Shown: one piece after another, positions 37,259-49,600 of the stretch
How positions within the stretch are numbered: position 1 is the stretch's first letter
Layout of the letters: each line of letters begins with the position of its first letter
From: Scolanthus callimorphus
Taxonomy: Eukaryota; Cnidaria; Anthozoa; Actiniaria; Edwardsiidae
Assembly: GCA_033964015.1 (NCBI GenBank)
Contig: CM066916.1
Span: forward strand, 13,804,501 to 13,868,500
DNA length: 64,000 bases
Direction of reading: 5' to 3'
Program-made: the position numbers and the translations under genes
Notes under the pieces: model-generated
Told to the model about the DNA's origin: nothing
Seen by the model: only the letters and a program-made list of their open reading frames with translations
The model's database searches: none

Positions 37259-37263
37259 TTTGG
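37252..37263 (-). promoter_or_regulatory. YY1-like motif over the DENND10 start codon
   Basis: The minus strand reads CCAAAATGGCGGC, matching the YY1 consensus AAnATGGCGGC. The motif ATG is the DENND10 start codon itself. A matching motif faces the other way at 37525-37536. Confidence 0.6.
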
Positions 37264-37524
37264 CTCGGTAGAGGTCTCGGTCTCGGTACAAATGATCCAC
37301 AGCTAACCCGATTAGATGCTCAGTGAGAGCAGATGTGTTAGTCATCGAAAAATAATAGAGAAAGCTTTGACATTATTTTCCAGTAAAATATTCAAATGTT
37401 AAAACATTCTAAACAAATTGTCCATTTTTATTATCTGAATCTTTCAATGTTCAAGTACTTATTAACGGGATACCTTTGTGCTAAGCCCGCGAGCATAGCT
37501 GATAGCGGAGAAATCACACCAAAA

Positions 37525-37536
37525 CAAAATGGCGGC
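37525..37536 (+). promoter_or_regulatory. YY1-like motif on the DHX34 side
   Basis: CAAAATGGCGGC in the sense direction of DHX34, about 88 bp before its start codon. It also supplies the ATG of a short upstream ORF. Confidence 0.55.
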
Positions 37537-37615
37537 AAAATTGACGCGATTTTTGACTTATCACATTTTAGCCCAAAAGATAGGAAGGAAAGCACTTGAT
37601 AGAGGATTGTATTGA
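37529..37615 (+). CDS. Upstream ORF of DHX34, 28 codons
   Basis: ATG at 37529 in good context (AAAATGG), stop TGA at 37613-37615, 8 bp before the DHX34 ATG at 37624. The peptide starts MAAKLTRFLTYHILAQ. It matters only if transcription starts upstream of 37529. The ATG lies within a YY1-like motif, so it may instead mark the transcription start region. Not claimed as a protein-coding gene. Confidence 0.35.
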   Translation: MAAKLTRFLTYHILAQKIGRKALDRGLY

Positions 37616-37623
37616 TAACTGTA

Positions 37624-40600
37624 ATGGCTAAAGAGAAGCATAAAAGTTCTAGCCGTGATCGCGGGGTGCAGAAGGAAGAAGAAGCTGTAATTTGGGAGGA
37701 ACACAAATCTACCCTTGACGATTTGTTTTTCAGAGAGCAAGACTTCATAAAGAAGTAAGGCGAGAATATGAGCATGTAAGCTTAAGTTATATACTCAAAA
37801 GTCGAGGACTTGACAGTTTATCTATACACTGAGATCTGATTTTGTAGGGGTAGTTCAGAGTACAAAGACTTTTGGCATTTCTTCCATCGCTATGAATCGT
37901 TTCAGAGGAAGCGACAACAGAACGACGAGGAAGGTGAGATTCACTCGTGACACGCAAAGTCGGAACTCAAAATTAACAATATAAGGGGCGTCAACTCTCC
38001 CGGTTTTGACTGGTGTCTCAAGATTTTTCGCTCCGTCTCCCGGGAAATATTTAAGACGATTGTCATACCTTAAATGTATTTCTCCCGAGAATTTCAGGAA
38101 ATAATTTCGCCATTTCAAGGCAGTCTCCAGATTTTTGAAGTCCTAAGTCTGCAGCTGACTCTAATCATGATCCAAGTTGAAAATATTGAAGTATCGGTTG
38201 CCCTTTCGGGCCTTGTGACATGTGACAAAATGTGTTGATGGTGGCAAAATGTGAACAATAATTAGAGTACAATAATGACTTACTTCTTGGAATATTGGAT
38301 CCATTATTCAATTCAATAATGCATTCGGCTTGGGAAAACGTCTTTCAATTTGAACTCGGATTTCAGCTAGATTATCTTCCTGACACCACACTCCGACACT
38401 CTTAAGTCACTGCCTTTATGCTTCTTGGAATAACACAAAGTGAAAATACAAAGTGAAAAAGTCAATCCTGAAAACAGTCAGGCATTCAATTTTTCTTAAT
38501 ATTTTATTTAGTTAGTACCAGTAGGGGTAGGAACTTGTGAACCTGTTGTGTTATCACATGAGGTAACACCTATGTTAATTCTTATGTATTAGGCCACACA
38601 AGGAACCCTAGTAAATCATTTAGCAAGCTTGGGTTGCCCTCCTCATATGACAAGAGGTACAGGGTGAATGTGTCCATCTTGTCCAGAGATGTAGAGGAGC
38701 AAATACAGCAAGGTCGATCTCACAGGAAAGGTGAGCCAGTAGGGTTTTAGCATGGATGGATGGATGGTTTAGTATTTATCCACAGTGAAATCATCAGTTA
38801 TGCATGTACAGTTAAAAATAAATACAAAGTGAAACTGCAAACTGCTTTACATGATTGCCGTGCAGGAATCCGACTAGTAATACTTTGAGATTCCCTTTTT
38901 AAAAAGACTCAAGGAATTTAAATTTCTTATGTATTCAGGGAGGCTGTTCCATAACACTGCCCCACTGTACCCAAAACTCTGTATTACAGGGCATCTGGGG
39001 AAGTGCGGCAGTGCGATTCCGCACTTTTGCCCAAAATCACACTTTTCCGCACTTTCACACTTTCTTCGCACTTTTCCACACTTTTTAAGAAAATTACTAT
39101 AAATTGTGTGGAAAAATCCTTCTAAACACGGTAATTTCAAAGATTTGCAGGTCAATACCTAGTTTATTATGTTGATGCTGAAGTATTAAGCACAAAAACC
39201 TTGAAAACTCCACCATTTTCTTCCGATACGATCGACACCGAATGCTAAAAAATACCAGGGGTTCCACAGCAGACCGTTTGAGAATAAGTTCAAGAAACCA
39301 TCAACTAGGAGATCTGTAATTGGATGGAAGTTTAGATGGAAATAAGCCAATAGCTGATCTTGTAAGAAATGGGTAAAATACAAATGGCGCACGTTTTTCG
39401 GTGAACCCGATTTTTATTTGCTAAATAGGTCAAGTATTTAGGCGAAACAAAATAGTAGGAGAACGAAAAATGTTGGATGTTAGAAGTTCGTTTATTTGTA
39501 CTTAAACGCCGTAAATATCCTATGAAACTGCCGGAGCCATTTACCCTAGATTAAGATGGTGATGACAAAGCACGAAGTTTACATTTTGTGGAGAACTTTA
39601 TTGCAAGATAGAGCAGATTTCGTATGACTGTGAAAAGTGGTGCGGCGCGGTACTGTCACGGTGGCGGTACGGAACCTGGCCTGCTGTAAATGGAATGAAA
39701 TCGCGTAGTCGCAGTACGGTCACGGTCGCGGCGCGGAACAGCTTTGTGGCGGTACTTTTCACAGTCATACGAAATCTGCTCTATTGTTATGAACAACACA
39801 TGCGGGAGTTGATTGTATGGAGAAATAGGCGCTCTTAGTGATTTTAGGGGTTCGAGTTTTAAATGACTGATGCCGCTCAAGCAAGCATGGTGAGCCCTTC
39901 TTTTTTTGCATTTTTCCATTGTTCTTGACCTAAATATTGATCATGCGAAGTTTAATATTAAGTTAGCTGTTACATCAGTTTCAACGAAATTATGTTTTAA
40001 AATGACAAAACAAATAGAAAATCAACAGAAAAGACTTGTTATGATCCCCCAAAAGCGTAAACCTTCAAATTAAAGAAAATAATTTACCGCACTTTACCGC
40101 ACTTTTCACCGTTTTACCGCACTTTTTTCTAAAAATCCCGCACTTTTCCGCACTTTTTTGCCATTTTTACCGCACTTCCCCAGATGCCCTGGTTTTTAGG
40201 TAGTTTGTGCGTGGTTTGGGAATGCAGACTTTGTTTTCGTATTTAGTTTGCCACTCATGAAAGAATATCTTGCAGATACTCAGAGGCAGGTCCTTTTAAG
40301 GAGGCTGCGTACAATTTGTTCTGCCCTCGACCACCAAACTTTGTTTGCCTGCTGTTCAAGTACAAAAACTTGTACCGGTCTGAGCTTTCACATGGTTACC
40401 CTGGAGGGTTTGACCTTTATTTTGGCTTTAAAAACCAAAATAGCCTTAAATTTATTTCTTTGAATGTGAAGCCTATCCCACCCTAGCTTGTCCAAAAGTG
40501 TACTTGAGCTAGTATCATACCTAACTGGCCTGCATTATAACTCTAGTGGCACGGTTTTGCAATTTTTGTAGCTTATTGCCGGAGTATTCGTTCATACCAT

Positions 40601-43600
40601 CCCAAATGGGGCAGCAGTAATCGCTTTTTATGTGAACCAACAATAAGAAAGACAGAGATCATACAGTATATATGAAATTATTCTGGCTTTATCACTGAGG
40701 AGTGTGGTAGCACGAAACAGAGCTGCATGAATAAAGCCAGAATAAAAAAATAAAAAAAATCCTACAGTAGTTGTTTTACCCATACTATGATCTGCTGAGG
40801 ATGAGGGTTTAAAACACAATTTTGTCAGAAGAAAGAATCTGAAATGACTGTAATCTGGTATTATTATGGCTTGACATTTTCTTGTGATCTGATTGGCTAG
40901 TGCACGAGCTGCTTTTTCGCATTTTGCCCACTGGCTATATTTTTTCCATTTACTTCTATGTCCTGGATGAAGATTGTTTTGCATCTTTTTTCACGTCAAA
41001 GTTTTCGCTGCTTTTAAGTTACTGGGAAAAGTGCAAGGAAATATTTAAAATATGAATACATGTTTATCTTTTGCTTAAAGTGTGTATCAGGGCCCGTGGT
41101 TTGATGCAGGATTTTTCCTGAAATTATGCACGATTTTTTCTGAAATTATGCGCTAAAAATACGAAATTATGCGGGATTGCGCAATATTTTTTTACAAGTG
41201 CCGTAACATATTTTGCTCTTTTCGCCTGTTTTGTTACGTGGATATAGCTGCTATTTAACTTTAACAACTTTTGTTTGTCTATAAAATGCTCTGTGATGAG
41301 TTCCAATCGCTTCGCTTTACTAACGTTATGACGCTACGTTTTCTTCCAGGGAGACGTGTGTTTTCGCTTTTAATAAAGCTTATTACTTTCTTACAAAAAC
41401 ATGTTAACAACTACCGGTAACTTCCGTTACACGGTAGTAAAGATTAGTAAGTCTGGTCTTCTTTCGTTTACTTGTCTCAGACCAAGGCACACTTTTTCAT
41501 ACCGCAAGGATCGTAGCAACGCACTCGTATCCAACCATGAACTAAACGGTCACAAGAGCTATACGCATACTAACAGAGCTATCGTTACGATCTCTCATTA
41601 TCACGCTTCTCTCATTATCGCGCTTGTTTGCAGTCGTTCTGCGCGTAATTATCAAAATTAATCCTGATCGCGAGAGCGATCTTCACTATCGTCGGAGTTA
41701 GTGTAAGAGCTTTTATAAAACCGGAAACGGAAACGTGCCACGTTATTGTCAGTGTTTTTTTTGTTGTTTTCGAGGGAGCTGTTGGTGTGCCTGGTATTTT
41801 TCGCGTTGTTGTTTGTGAAATGAAATTGCTACTGTAACAATAACAAAGATCCATGAAAAAGCGTAATGTCATGTGATCAATGTGAACTGCATAAAGTCGA
41901 CTGCGTTTATCGCGGTTAGCATTCTGTTCTGCCTTGATTTTACTTTGTAAGATATCCAAAGCGCAAACCTGTTTGAATCTATCTTGAAATATTAGTTAGT
42001 TGGCCAATTAGGCACGTTTTATTGCTTTTCGATATCAGTTCCCAGCGCGACGCTATTAGCATAGAACGCCTTGTTATTCTCATTTCTATCGAGTTGTTTT
42101 GACGTTGGACAGACGATTTCAGAAGAAATGTATCACTCTTGTGAGAAAAAATAGGAAAGAAAGTTTGAAATTCACCAAAGAATGATGCCTTTTTGATGTT
42201 TTTCACAGAATTTTGGGAAATTATGCGCGATTATGCGGGATTTGACGGATTATGCGGAGAAAGCCAAATTATGCGTTTCCGCACCAGCGCATCAAACCAC
42301 GTGCCCTGGTGTATGTACCTGTTTGTATGTACCTCCTTTCACTCCATTATTAGATAAATCAAGAAGTCAGGAGTCAGCTTACAGAAGTTTTTGCTGCTTT
42401 TAAGTTACTGGGAAAAGTGCAAGGAAATATTTAAAATATGAATACATGTTTATCTTTTGCTTAAAGTGTGTATGTACCTGCGTGTATGTACCTCCTTTCA
42501 CTCCATTATTAGATAAGTCAAGAAGTCAGGAGTCAGCTTACAGAAGGCTTAGCAAAACAAAAATCTTGGAGTTCAGGTCTGTTTTGCTCTACTACATTGA
42601 CTTTTGTCAAAAACAAAAGGTTAGTTGATCGAATAGCAAAATAACTGTAATTGCATAAAATTAATTTAACAATCCCACCAATCCCCGTTTTCCAGCTAGG
42701 TATGGTATTTATGATAAATTATTATCTGACATTTCTCTTATTAGATATCTCCTCTCTCCCTACCCAAGTTGCCTCAATATTCAAAATTATCTAATATTTC
42801 TCTACTAAACTTCTAAATTAGATGGAAGAGTTAGCATTTTATGCCAGCCCTCTGCCTTTTTATAGTTCACAAAGCTTGCAAAGCTTAAAAGAGACCAGGC
42901 CAACCTTCCCATCAGCCACTTCAGTCAGCAGATAGTGGATGCCGTCACCCAACATCAAGTTGTCATAATTGCTGGTGACACAGGGTGTGGCAAGTCAACT
43001 CAGGTGCCTCAGTACTTGCTACATGCTGGATTCACAAACATAGCTTGTACCCAGCCAAGGAGGATTGCTTGTATCTCACTTGCCAAGAGAGTTGGATATG
43101 AAACCCTCAATATGTATGGCTCAGAGGTTGCCTATCAGGTGAGACAATTGGCTTGGTCATACTTTATTATATTTTAGTGCAATGTATATAACAGAGATGC
43201 CACCCCCCCCCCCCTTTCTTACCACATCTCCTGCTAACATTTTTGTTTTTCTTCATACATTTTACTATATTTCTCCTGCTAAATTTTCCTTTAATTTGTA
43301 GTTTGACCCAAATCTCCTGAATTCTTGACTAGTTGGGTTGATTTCTATGGTATAAGTCTATTGGTTAGCATGGGTTATTGCATTTTTTTTACATACCGGT
43401 AGGGGTTTTGAGGAGCATTCTTGTAAAGACCCTCTAGCTTTTCGTAGAAATTCCACTAGCCAATCAGATGCACCCCCCTGAAATTTTCTAGCCTCATCAA
43501 AGACCCCCTCCCTGGAATTTCTACTTTGAGGGCAATATACCCCTAGAAAATACTATGCACCTTACTTCTATGTATTTTTCAATAGCTGATTTGTAAAAAA

Positions 43601-46600
43601 GTTTAATTAATAAATGTAAAAAAATGTATCCTCAACTTATGGACATATAATAGCTAATTCATATTTTGTTTTTTAAACCTTCATGTATGGTTATTATTTT
43701 CTATTAGATCCGCTTTGAGGCAAGTAAAACAAGAGCAACAAGAATTTTGTTCTTAACAGAAGGTACATGCACCAAATACTGTTTCATGTTTGAACTCATT
43801 TGTATGTAATGTTTACAAAACGAGCTGGAGTGTTTTATCAGCAGATAGAAACACGTGGCGAAGCCGAGTGATTCTATCTGCTGATAAAACACGACAGCGA
43901 GTTTTGTAAACTACTTCTAAAACGGTTGCCAGTAATAATTCATAATTCCAAGCTAGTTAAAAAAAAAGGAAATAAATTTGTGAGAACTACTTCATTGAAT
44001 TCGAGAATAAGAAATCTGATATAGACTGGCTTCAAGTTGCATTGTTTAGCTATTTTGAAATGGCAAACAAAAGATTGACAACGAGAGCTTTTCATTACGA
44101 ATAGTGTATTTAGAGAGGCGTTCCAAATAATTGACATATCTTCTGTGTTGGGACAAAAGGTCTGTTCATAATTACATGACTTTCAAAAAGAGAAGAACTC
44201 CCTTTGGAATAGCTGTCACTTTTTTTACCTATAATTATTATGATGAGCAAAGAAATGCCGTTCAAATGTCATAGAAAAGAAATGAATGTATTAGCGATAC
44301 CAGCGATACCTATAATAATGCTAGGGCTTTCTGATTGGCTTTTGTAAAGAAAGTGCTAGTCATTAGTTTTTGGGGCAGTGTTTCCTATTGTTTTTTATTC
44401 TTGTTATGATTCAAATTTCTTCGAAATTTTCTTTGTCATACGCGTAATGCATCATATGCAATTTGCCCATTCATTCTCGGTTAACAAAGCAGTGCGGTTC
44501 GTACGGACTCGCCAAGTAGAGTAACTTGGACGGGTGAGTTAAATTCGTTTATCTGTGCATGATTTTGAGCCCAATTCAACTCAAGTATTGCCAAATAATT
44601 GTCAAAGATGTCCGTTTTGGCTCGTTTCACGAAATGTTCACAGAAGGGTGGTCGACACTGCCCGAGTCGTTGTGGGATGTTTAAATCATGGCCACCGAAA
44701 ATTGATAAACGTGATAAATGAACTATCGTTTTACAAAATGCACGTATTCATTTCTAACATGCGTTCTTTTTTTTCGTAGGTTACGGGAAAAGGTGGAAAT
44801 CATGACCACAGAGCGTTTGTAAGAGATGGGGTCTCCATGAATATTATCGGGGAAACATGCTGTTCTGGTGAGTTGTCCTATCATTACTGATGCTCAGTGA
44901 GCCAAACTTGATAGAGAACTGTGCTCACTGAACTGGATCTGATATAGAACTCTGACGTCACCGGAGTTCTATATCAGATTCAGTTCAGTGCGCAGCAGTT
45001 CTATATCGTTTCTGGCTGATTGAGCACCATTATGATATGGCAACCAATCAGAACAGCTGTTCCCTGAAAATATTCATGGACTCCCCAAAATGCTAATTTC
45101 TATCGGGGTATACAAACAGCCTTCATGGTCCTGATTTCCATTGTGTTTGCCTGATTGACTATTCATGAGTTTTAGAATGTTTGTTATTGATGCATTCTAC
45201 CTATTTAAGAAACTTTTGTTCATTTGAACACATCTGCCTATCACAACCAATTTGTCTAAACCACAAAACTGTTATACCCATGTAGCAAGAGAAAAATAGG
45301 AAGGGAGCTTACTCTCTGCCCCCACCCCACCCTCTTGGGTGATAGATTGCTGATAGAGCAGGGTCTTTGCATTTTGTCCAATTGTTTTACTTTTTAGTTG
45401 TATTTTACAAACTTTCAGTGGCAGAGTAACTAAAATTTTAGTCACAAATAGCAAAAGTGGCACAATTTCCATCACACAGTCATCAAAGCACCCATTGTAT
45501 TTGTGTTTGCAGGTCTCATAGTCATAGTCAATGTCAATGTCATGACTCCAACTTCTTGGGTTGTATAGGTTGCTGATAGAGCAGGGTCTGTGCACAAACC
45601 CACAGGGCAGGAAATTATGAAAACAATTCAGTTGCATTTTGTCCAATTCTTTAACCTTTCAGTTGCATTTTACAAACTGTTGGTGGCAAAGTAACTAAAA
45701 TTTTAGTCGCAAATTGCAAATGTGGCACAATTTCCATCACACAGTCAACAAAAGCACTCATAATTGCATTTGTGTTTGTAGGTCTCCTCCTGCGTCAAAT
45801 CTCCTCAGACCCTGACCTGTCCGGCTACAATGTCATTGTTGTGGATGAGGTGCATGAGCGTCATTTGCATGGGGACTTCTTGCTAGGCATGTTAAGGTGC
45901 ATTTTGGAAGGGCGTGGCAATCTTAAAATTGTCCTCATGTCTGCTACCATCAATATTGAGTGAGTATTATGTACTTTTATCACCTCATACCATTAGTCAC
46001 AGGCCATGGCATGTAAACCCTGGGAGTAGGATGGCATTTTATTTCAGAATCCAGGACCAGTTCTAATGAGATCTGAGTAAGACCAAGACAATTTCCGGTT
46101 GAAGTCTCCAAGAAAAATGCAGGATGTAAAATGTAAGGAGCTGACTCACCCTGGTAGGATGAGGCGGCTTCTTGGAGGAAATAAAGTGCAGCCTGAATAT
46201 TCCTACTAAATTGTCATGATTTGTCATATGGTATGAAGAAATGCCTTTCACTTTGCATTTTCTTCTAACTAGAAACTTTCATGATCTAATAATACTGGTA
46301 CACCTATTTCAAAAAGTTTGCTTTGGGGATTGGTTGTTTAAGCACGGAATATAATAGAATTCTTTGCTTGAGTGACCACAAAACAATAAGCACCTGATGA
46401 CCGATTCCCAAAGCAACCTTTTTTGAATTAGGTGTATGCACACTGTATAAAGCGCACCATACAAGTCAAGGAAAGAAAACAGTTGTCCTCATGCACTGCT
46501 TTTTCTTTCTCTCTAGTTTGTTTGCTGGTTACTTTGAAGGTGCTCCAGTAATACAGGTAAGCCATAATATTGAATGTCCAAGTCAAGAATTTACTTCAAA

Positions 46601-49600
46601 CAAAGCCAACCAAACGGGCGTAAAGATACCAACTTTCCTCTTTCTTGTGATAGAGACTACAGACACATGTTTTTGCTATAATTTTAATCCCTAGTATGCG
46701 CAGTCGAGGTTTCTAAAGCAAAAAATCTGGAATTAGAGAACTGGAGAGCTACACTCTACACATCTTATTCAATAAACGTTGTTTAAGGTTACTGAGAACC
46801 TTCGCGCCCGTCCTCGGAAAAAAAAATATTACTCGTCCTTAGTTTAACCAAAACATGTCAACCTATATATCGTTTGAAAGCTTATAGAATGGACTAGCAG
46901 GCTATGGCAAAAAGAAGTACCTTTTTATTAAACAGAATTTTTTTAAAGCTTTTATAAAAAAATTGAGTGTGACATTTTCAAGAGCTATCGCCGTCGAACT
47001 GTTTGACCTTGACTCCCAAGAAACACAGCGTTTTAATCCTTAAGGTGTTTCTCAAAAACCGTGTCTGCGTTTTTTTAAATTTTGTTCACTTCAAAAGTTA
47101 TGATTTTTTTAAATTTTTAGAGCGTGAAAATTCTATAAAATTTGACCTTGGAAATTTAAAAGTTCCATAACTTTTGAACAACGCAAAATTTTAAAAAACG
47201 CAGACACGGTTTTTGAGAAACACCTTTAAGGATTAAAACAATGTTTTACTTGGGAGTCAAGGTCAAGCAGTTCGGCAGCGATAGCTCTTGAAAGTGTCAC
47301 ACCCACATTTTTAATAAAACCTTCAAAAAAATTCTGTTTATCAAAAAGTTATTTCTTTTTGTCATAGTCTGCTAGTCCATTTTATAAGCTTTCCAACGAT
47401 ATATAGGTTGACATGTTTTGGTTAAACTAAAGAGTTGTGTGATTTTTTTCCGAGTACGTGCGCGAAGGTTCTCAGTAACCTTAACTTTAAAATTTTAATT
47501 ATGGTAATTGCCATTAGCAAGCTAATCCGGCAAATGGGTGGTCGACGACAATGTGCAGGCAAGCGCATGACGACAAAACTAAGTAACGAAATTATGATAA
47601 ACAAATACAAATAAATAGGATGAATAGTTATCATATCGTATGACCGCCATGATGATACGCCATGATGATACGCCCCTGGTGCGTTTCACGGGGGGAAGTA
47701 GTTTGATTACAACATTCTCCGTTTCACATTCTCTGTATCAATGTGAAATGAAAGATCTTGTAGCCAGTGCGAGGTCGGGGGCACTTCGTGCTTCTGGGGG
47801 ACGAGCCAAAAGTAGGAGCTGCTAGCAGTCTAAACTTTCCCACCACCAACAGGTCCCTGGCCGTCTGTACCCAATTCAGATCCAGTATCAGCCCCAACCA
47901 GCAGAGGTGAGTTGAAGTTCTTGAGGTGGTGGGGTCAACGATTGCCTCACTTCATGTAGATGTCTCATTTTTCACGCTTATCTGTGCCTCCAGAGACGAT
48001 GGTGTGCACGAGTGGTGTGCGCTGTGATTTCAAGCTGAAAGAAGCGACAAGTTGTTTACTTTGTCTTTTCCATAATCAGGACCCGAAACTGCGACCAACA
48101 CATTCGCAAATGCGACTTGATTTTTTAACTCTGGTACTTTAACAACAACAACAAAACGTTTTTCAATAGGACTGGTTAGCTCAGTATTAGAGCGCCAAGC
48201 TGTTGTGCGGGAGGCAGCGGCTTCCCAGCCGGACCAACACGCAGGGTCTTTTGTAAATAATTGAGGAGAAGGTGCTGCCTTTGTTCCAATATCTGCAAAT
48301 GGTTAGACCGCTGCCTAGACGTAAAACCGTAGGTCTCGTAACGGAAGAAGAGCCATCCGTTTGCGTAACTCAGTTTTTTATTAAATTGATATTGATTTTG
48401 TTCACAATTATCGCACAAATTTCTCGTACCATGCTGCATCCACTTTCCAATGGCCATAAAATCAAATAAAGTGAAATATTTGCAGTAACGACGTCAGGTT
48501 TATGCTATTTTGTGTGTATTTTTGTGCACAGAAAATTCAAGCCCCTACAAGCCGCGCTGAAAGACTCGACCCGTCACCTTATCTCAAGATTTTACAGCTT
48601 ATTGATCACAAGGTAAAAAATTATATTGGAACACATTCTTTTTGCTTTTGTTTCTGGTTTCGATGGACAAAAAGAAAAAGGAGAAATACTTCGGCTGTTG
48701 GAGAATTCAAGAAAAAAGCTTGTTTGAGAAAACGACACCAAACGGCAGTCAAAGACAAATACAACAAGGGTCTGAAGAGAGCCCTGACTCAAATGTGCAA
48801 TTTTGTTTGTTCTTCTGTTTGTTTGTTTGTTTGTTCTTCTCTTTGTTTGTTCTTCTCTTTGTTTATTCTTCTCTTTGTTTATTCTTCTCTTTGTTTGTTC
48901 TTCTCTTTTGTTTGTTCTTCTCTTTGTTTGTTCTTCTCTTTGTTTGTTTGTATTTGTGTGTTTGTTTAACATGCTTGTAAAATACAAGATTTTCGCACAT
49001 TGGAAGCGCTGTGAAACAATCAGATTACCATGGATTACGCGCGTGATTTAAAAATGGATCTGAACTGTTTCGAAGTGAGTTCGGATTTTTATCACAACGG
49101 GAATGTTTGACTTTATACATAAGTATTAGAATGTCTTGTAACCTCCTATTCTCTAAACTTGAGAGTCGCCCTCTTCTTAAAAGTTCAGCATAAGTGTCAT
49201 ATTTATTGTTAAATATTGCGCGCAGTGCTCTTTTTTGTACTCTCTCTAACTTTCTAGCATCCGCAACCCTACAAAAGTGCCATACCGTGTGGCAGTATGT
49301 AAGATTTGGTAATATTGCCGATTTATAAAGTTGTAATTTGGCATCTCTTGGAATTAGATTCCTCAGCCTTACCAGCACACCAACTTTTTGGCTTGCTTTC
49401 TTGCATATTTCACCAGATATGAAGACTAAAGTTCAGCTTATCGTCAAGAGTCACTCCTAGCAGTTTCATTTCAGTAGATGATTTGATTATTTCTTCGTCA
49501 ATCTCAACCTGTATAGACAGGTTGTCTTTATTTCTATTTGCTCCTGCCTAACAGCATTAGATTATATTTATCATAATTTTCTTTTAGAAAGTTATCTTTG

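Larger units (their letters stand above)
37259..37623. promoter_or_regulatory. Shared divergent promoter region DENND10 / DHX34
   Basis: 365 bp separate the two start codons, so the transcription starts of both genes must lie here (unless unseen 5' exons overlap). No TATA box in a plausible position. Two outward-facing YY1-like motifs are present. Confidence 0.65.
38756..40650 (-). pseudogene. LINE (CR1/L2-like) reverse-transcriptase 3' end, interrupted
   Basis: Read on the minus strand, 40640-40195 has reverse-transcriptase C-terminal words ([30 protein letters not shown]) with frame breaks. After a 1.2-kb inserted element the match resumes with [18 protein letters not shown] and FKKGISKYY then stop (38871). 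The 3' UTR ends in a CATC-type repeat near 38757. 5'-truncated and dead. In DHX34 intron 3. Confidence 0.8.

Noticed and set aside
37258..37345. Upstream in-frame ATG for DENND10 at 37345
   Set aside because: It would add 29 residues absent from the family; the ATG at 37258 has a better context and gives the expected N-terminus.
44787..44870. Possible extra DHX34 exon after TTTTTTTTCGTAG
   Set aside because: A fair acceptor, but the translation does not match the helicase, and exons 6 and 7 join in phase without it.
48592..49051. Overlapping ORFs of 82-155 codons
   Set aside because: They derive from a TTTG/TTCTTCTC microsatellite plus the end of DHX34 exon 10 and its intron.
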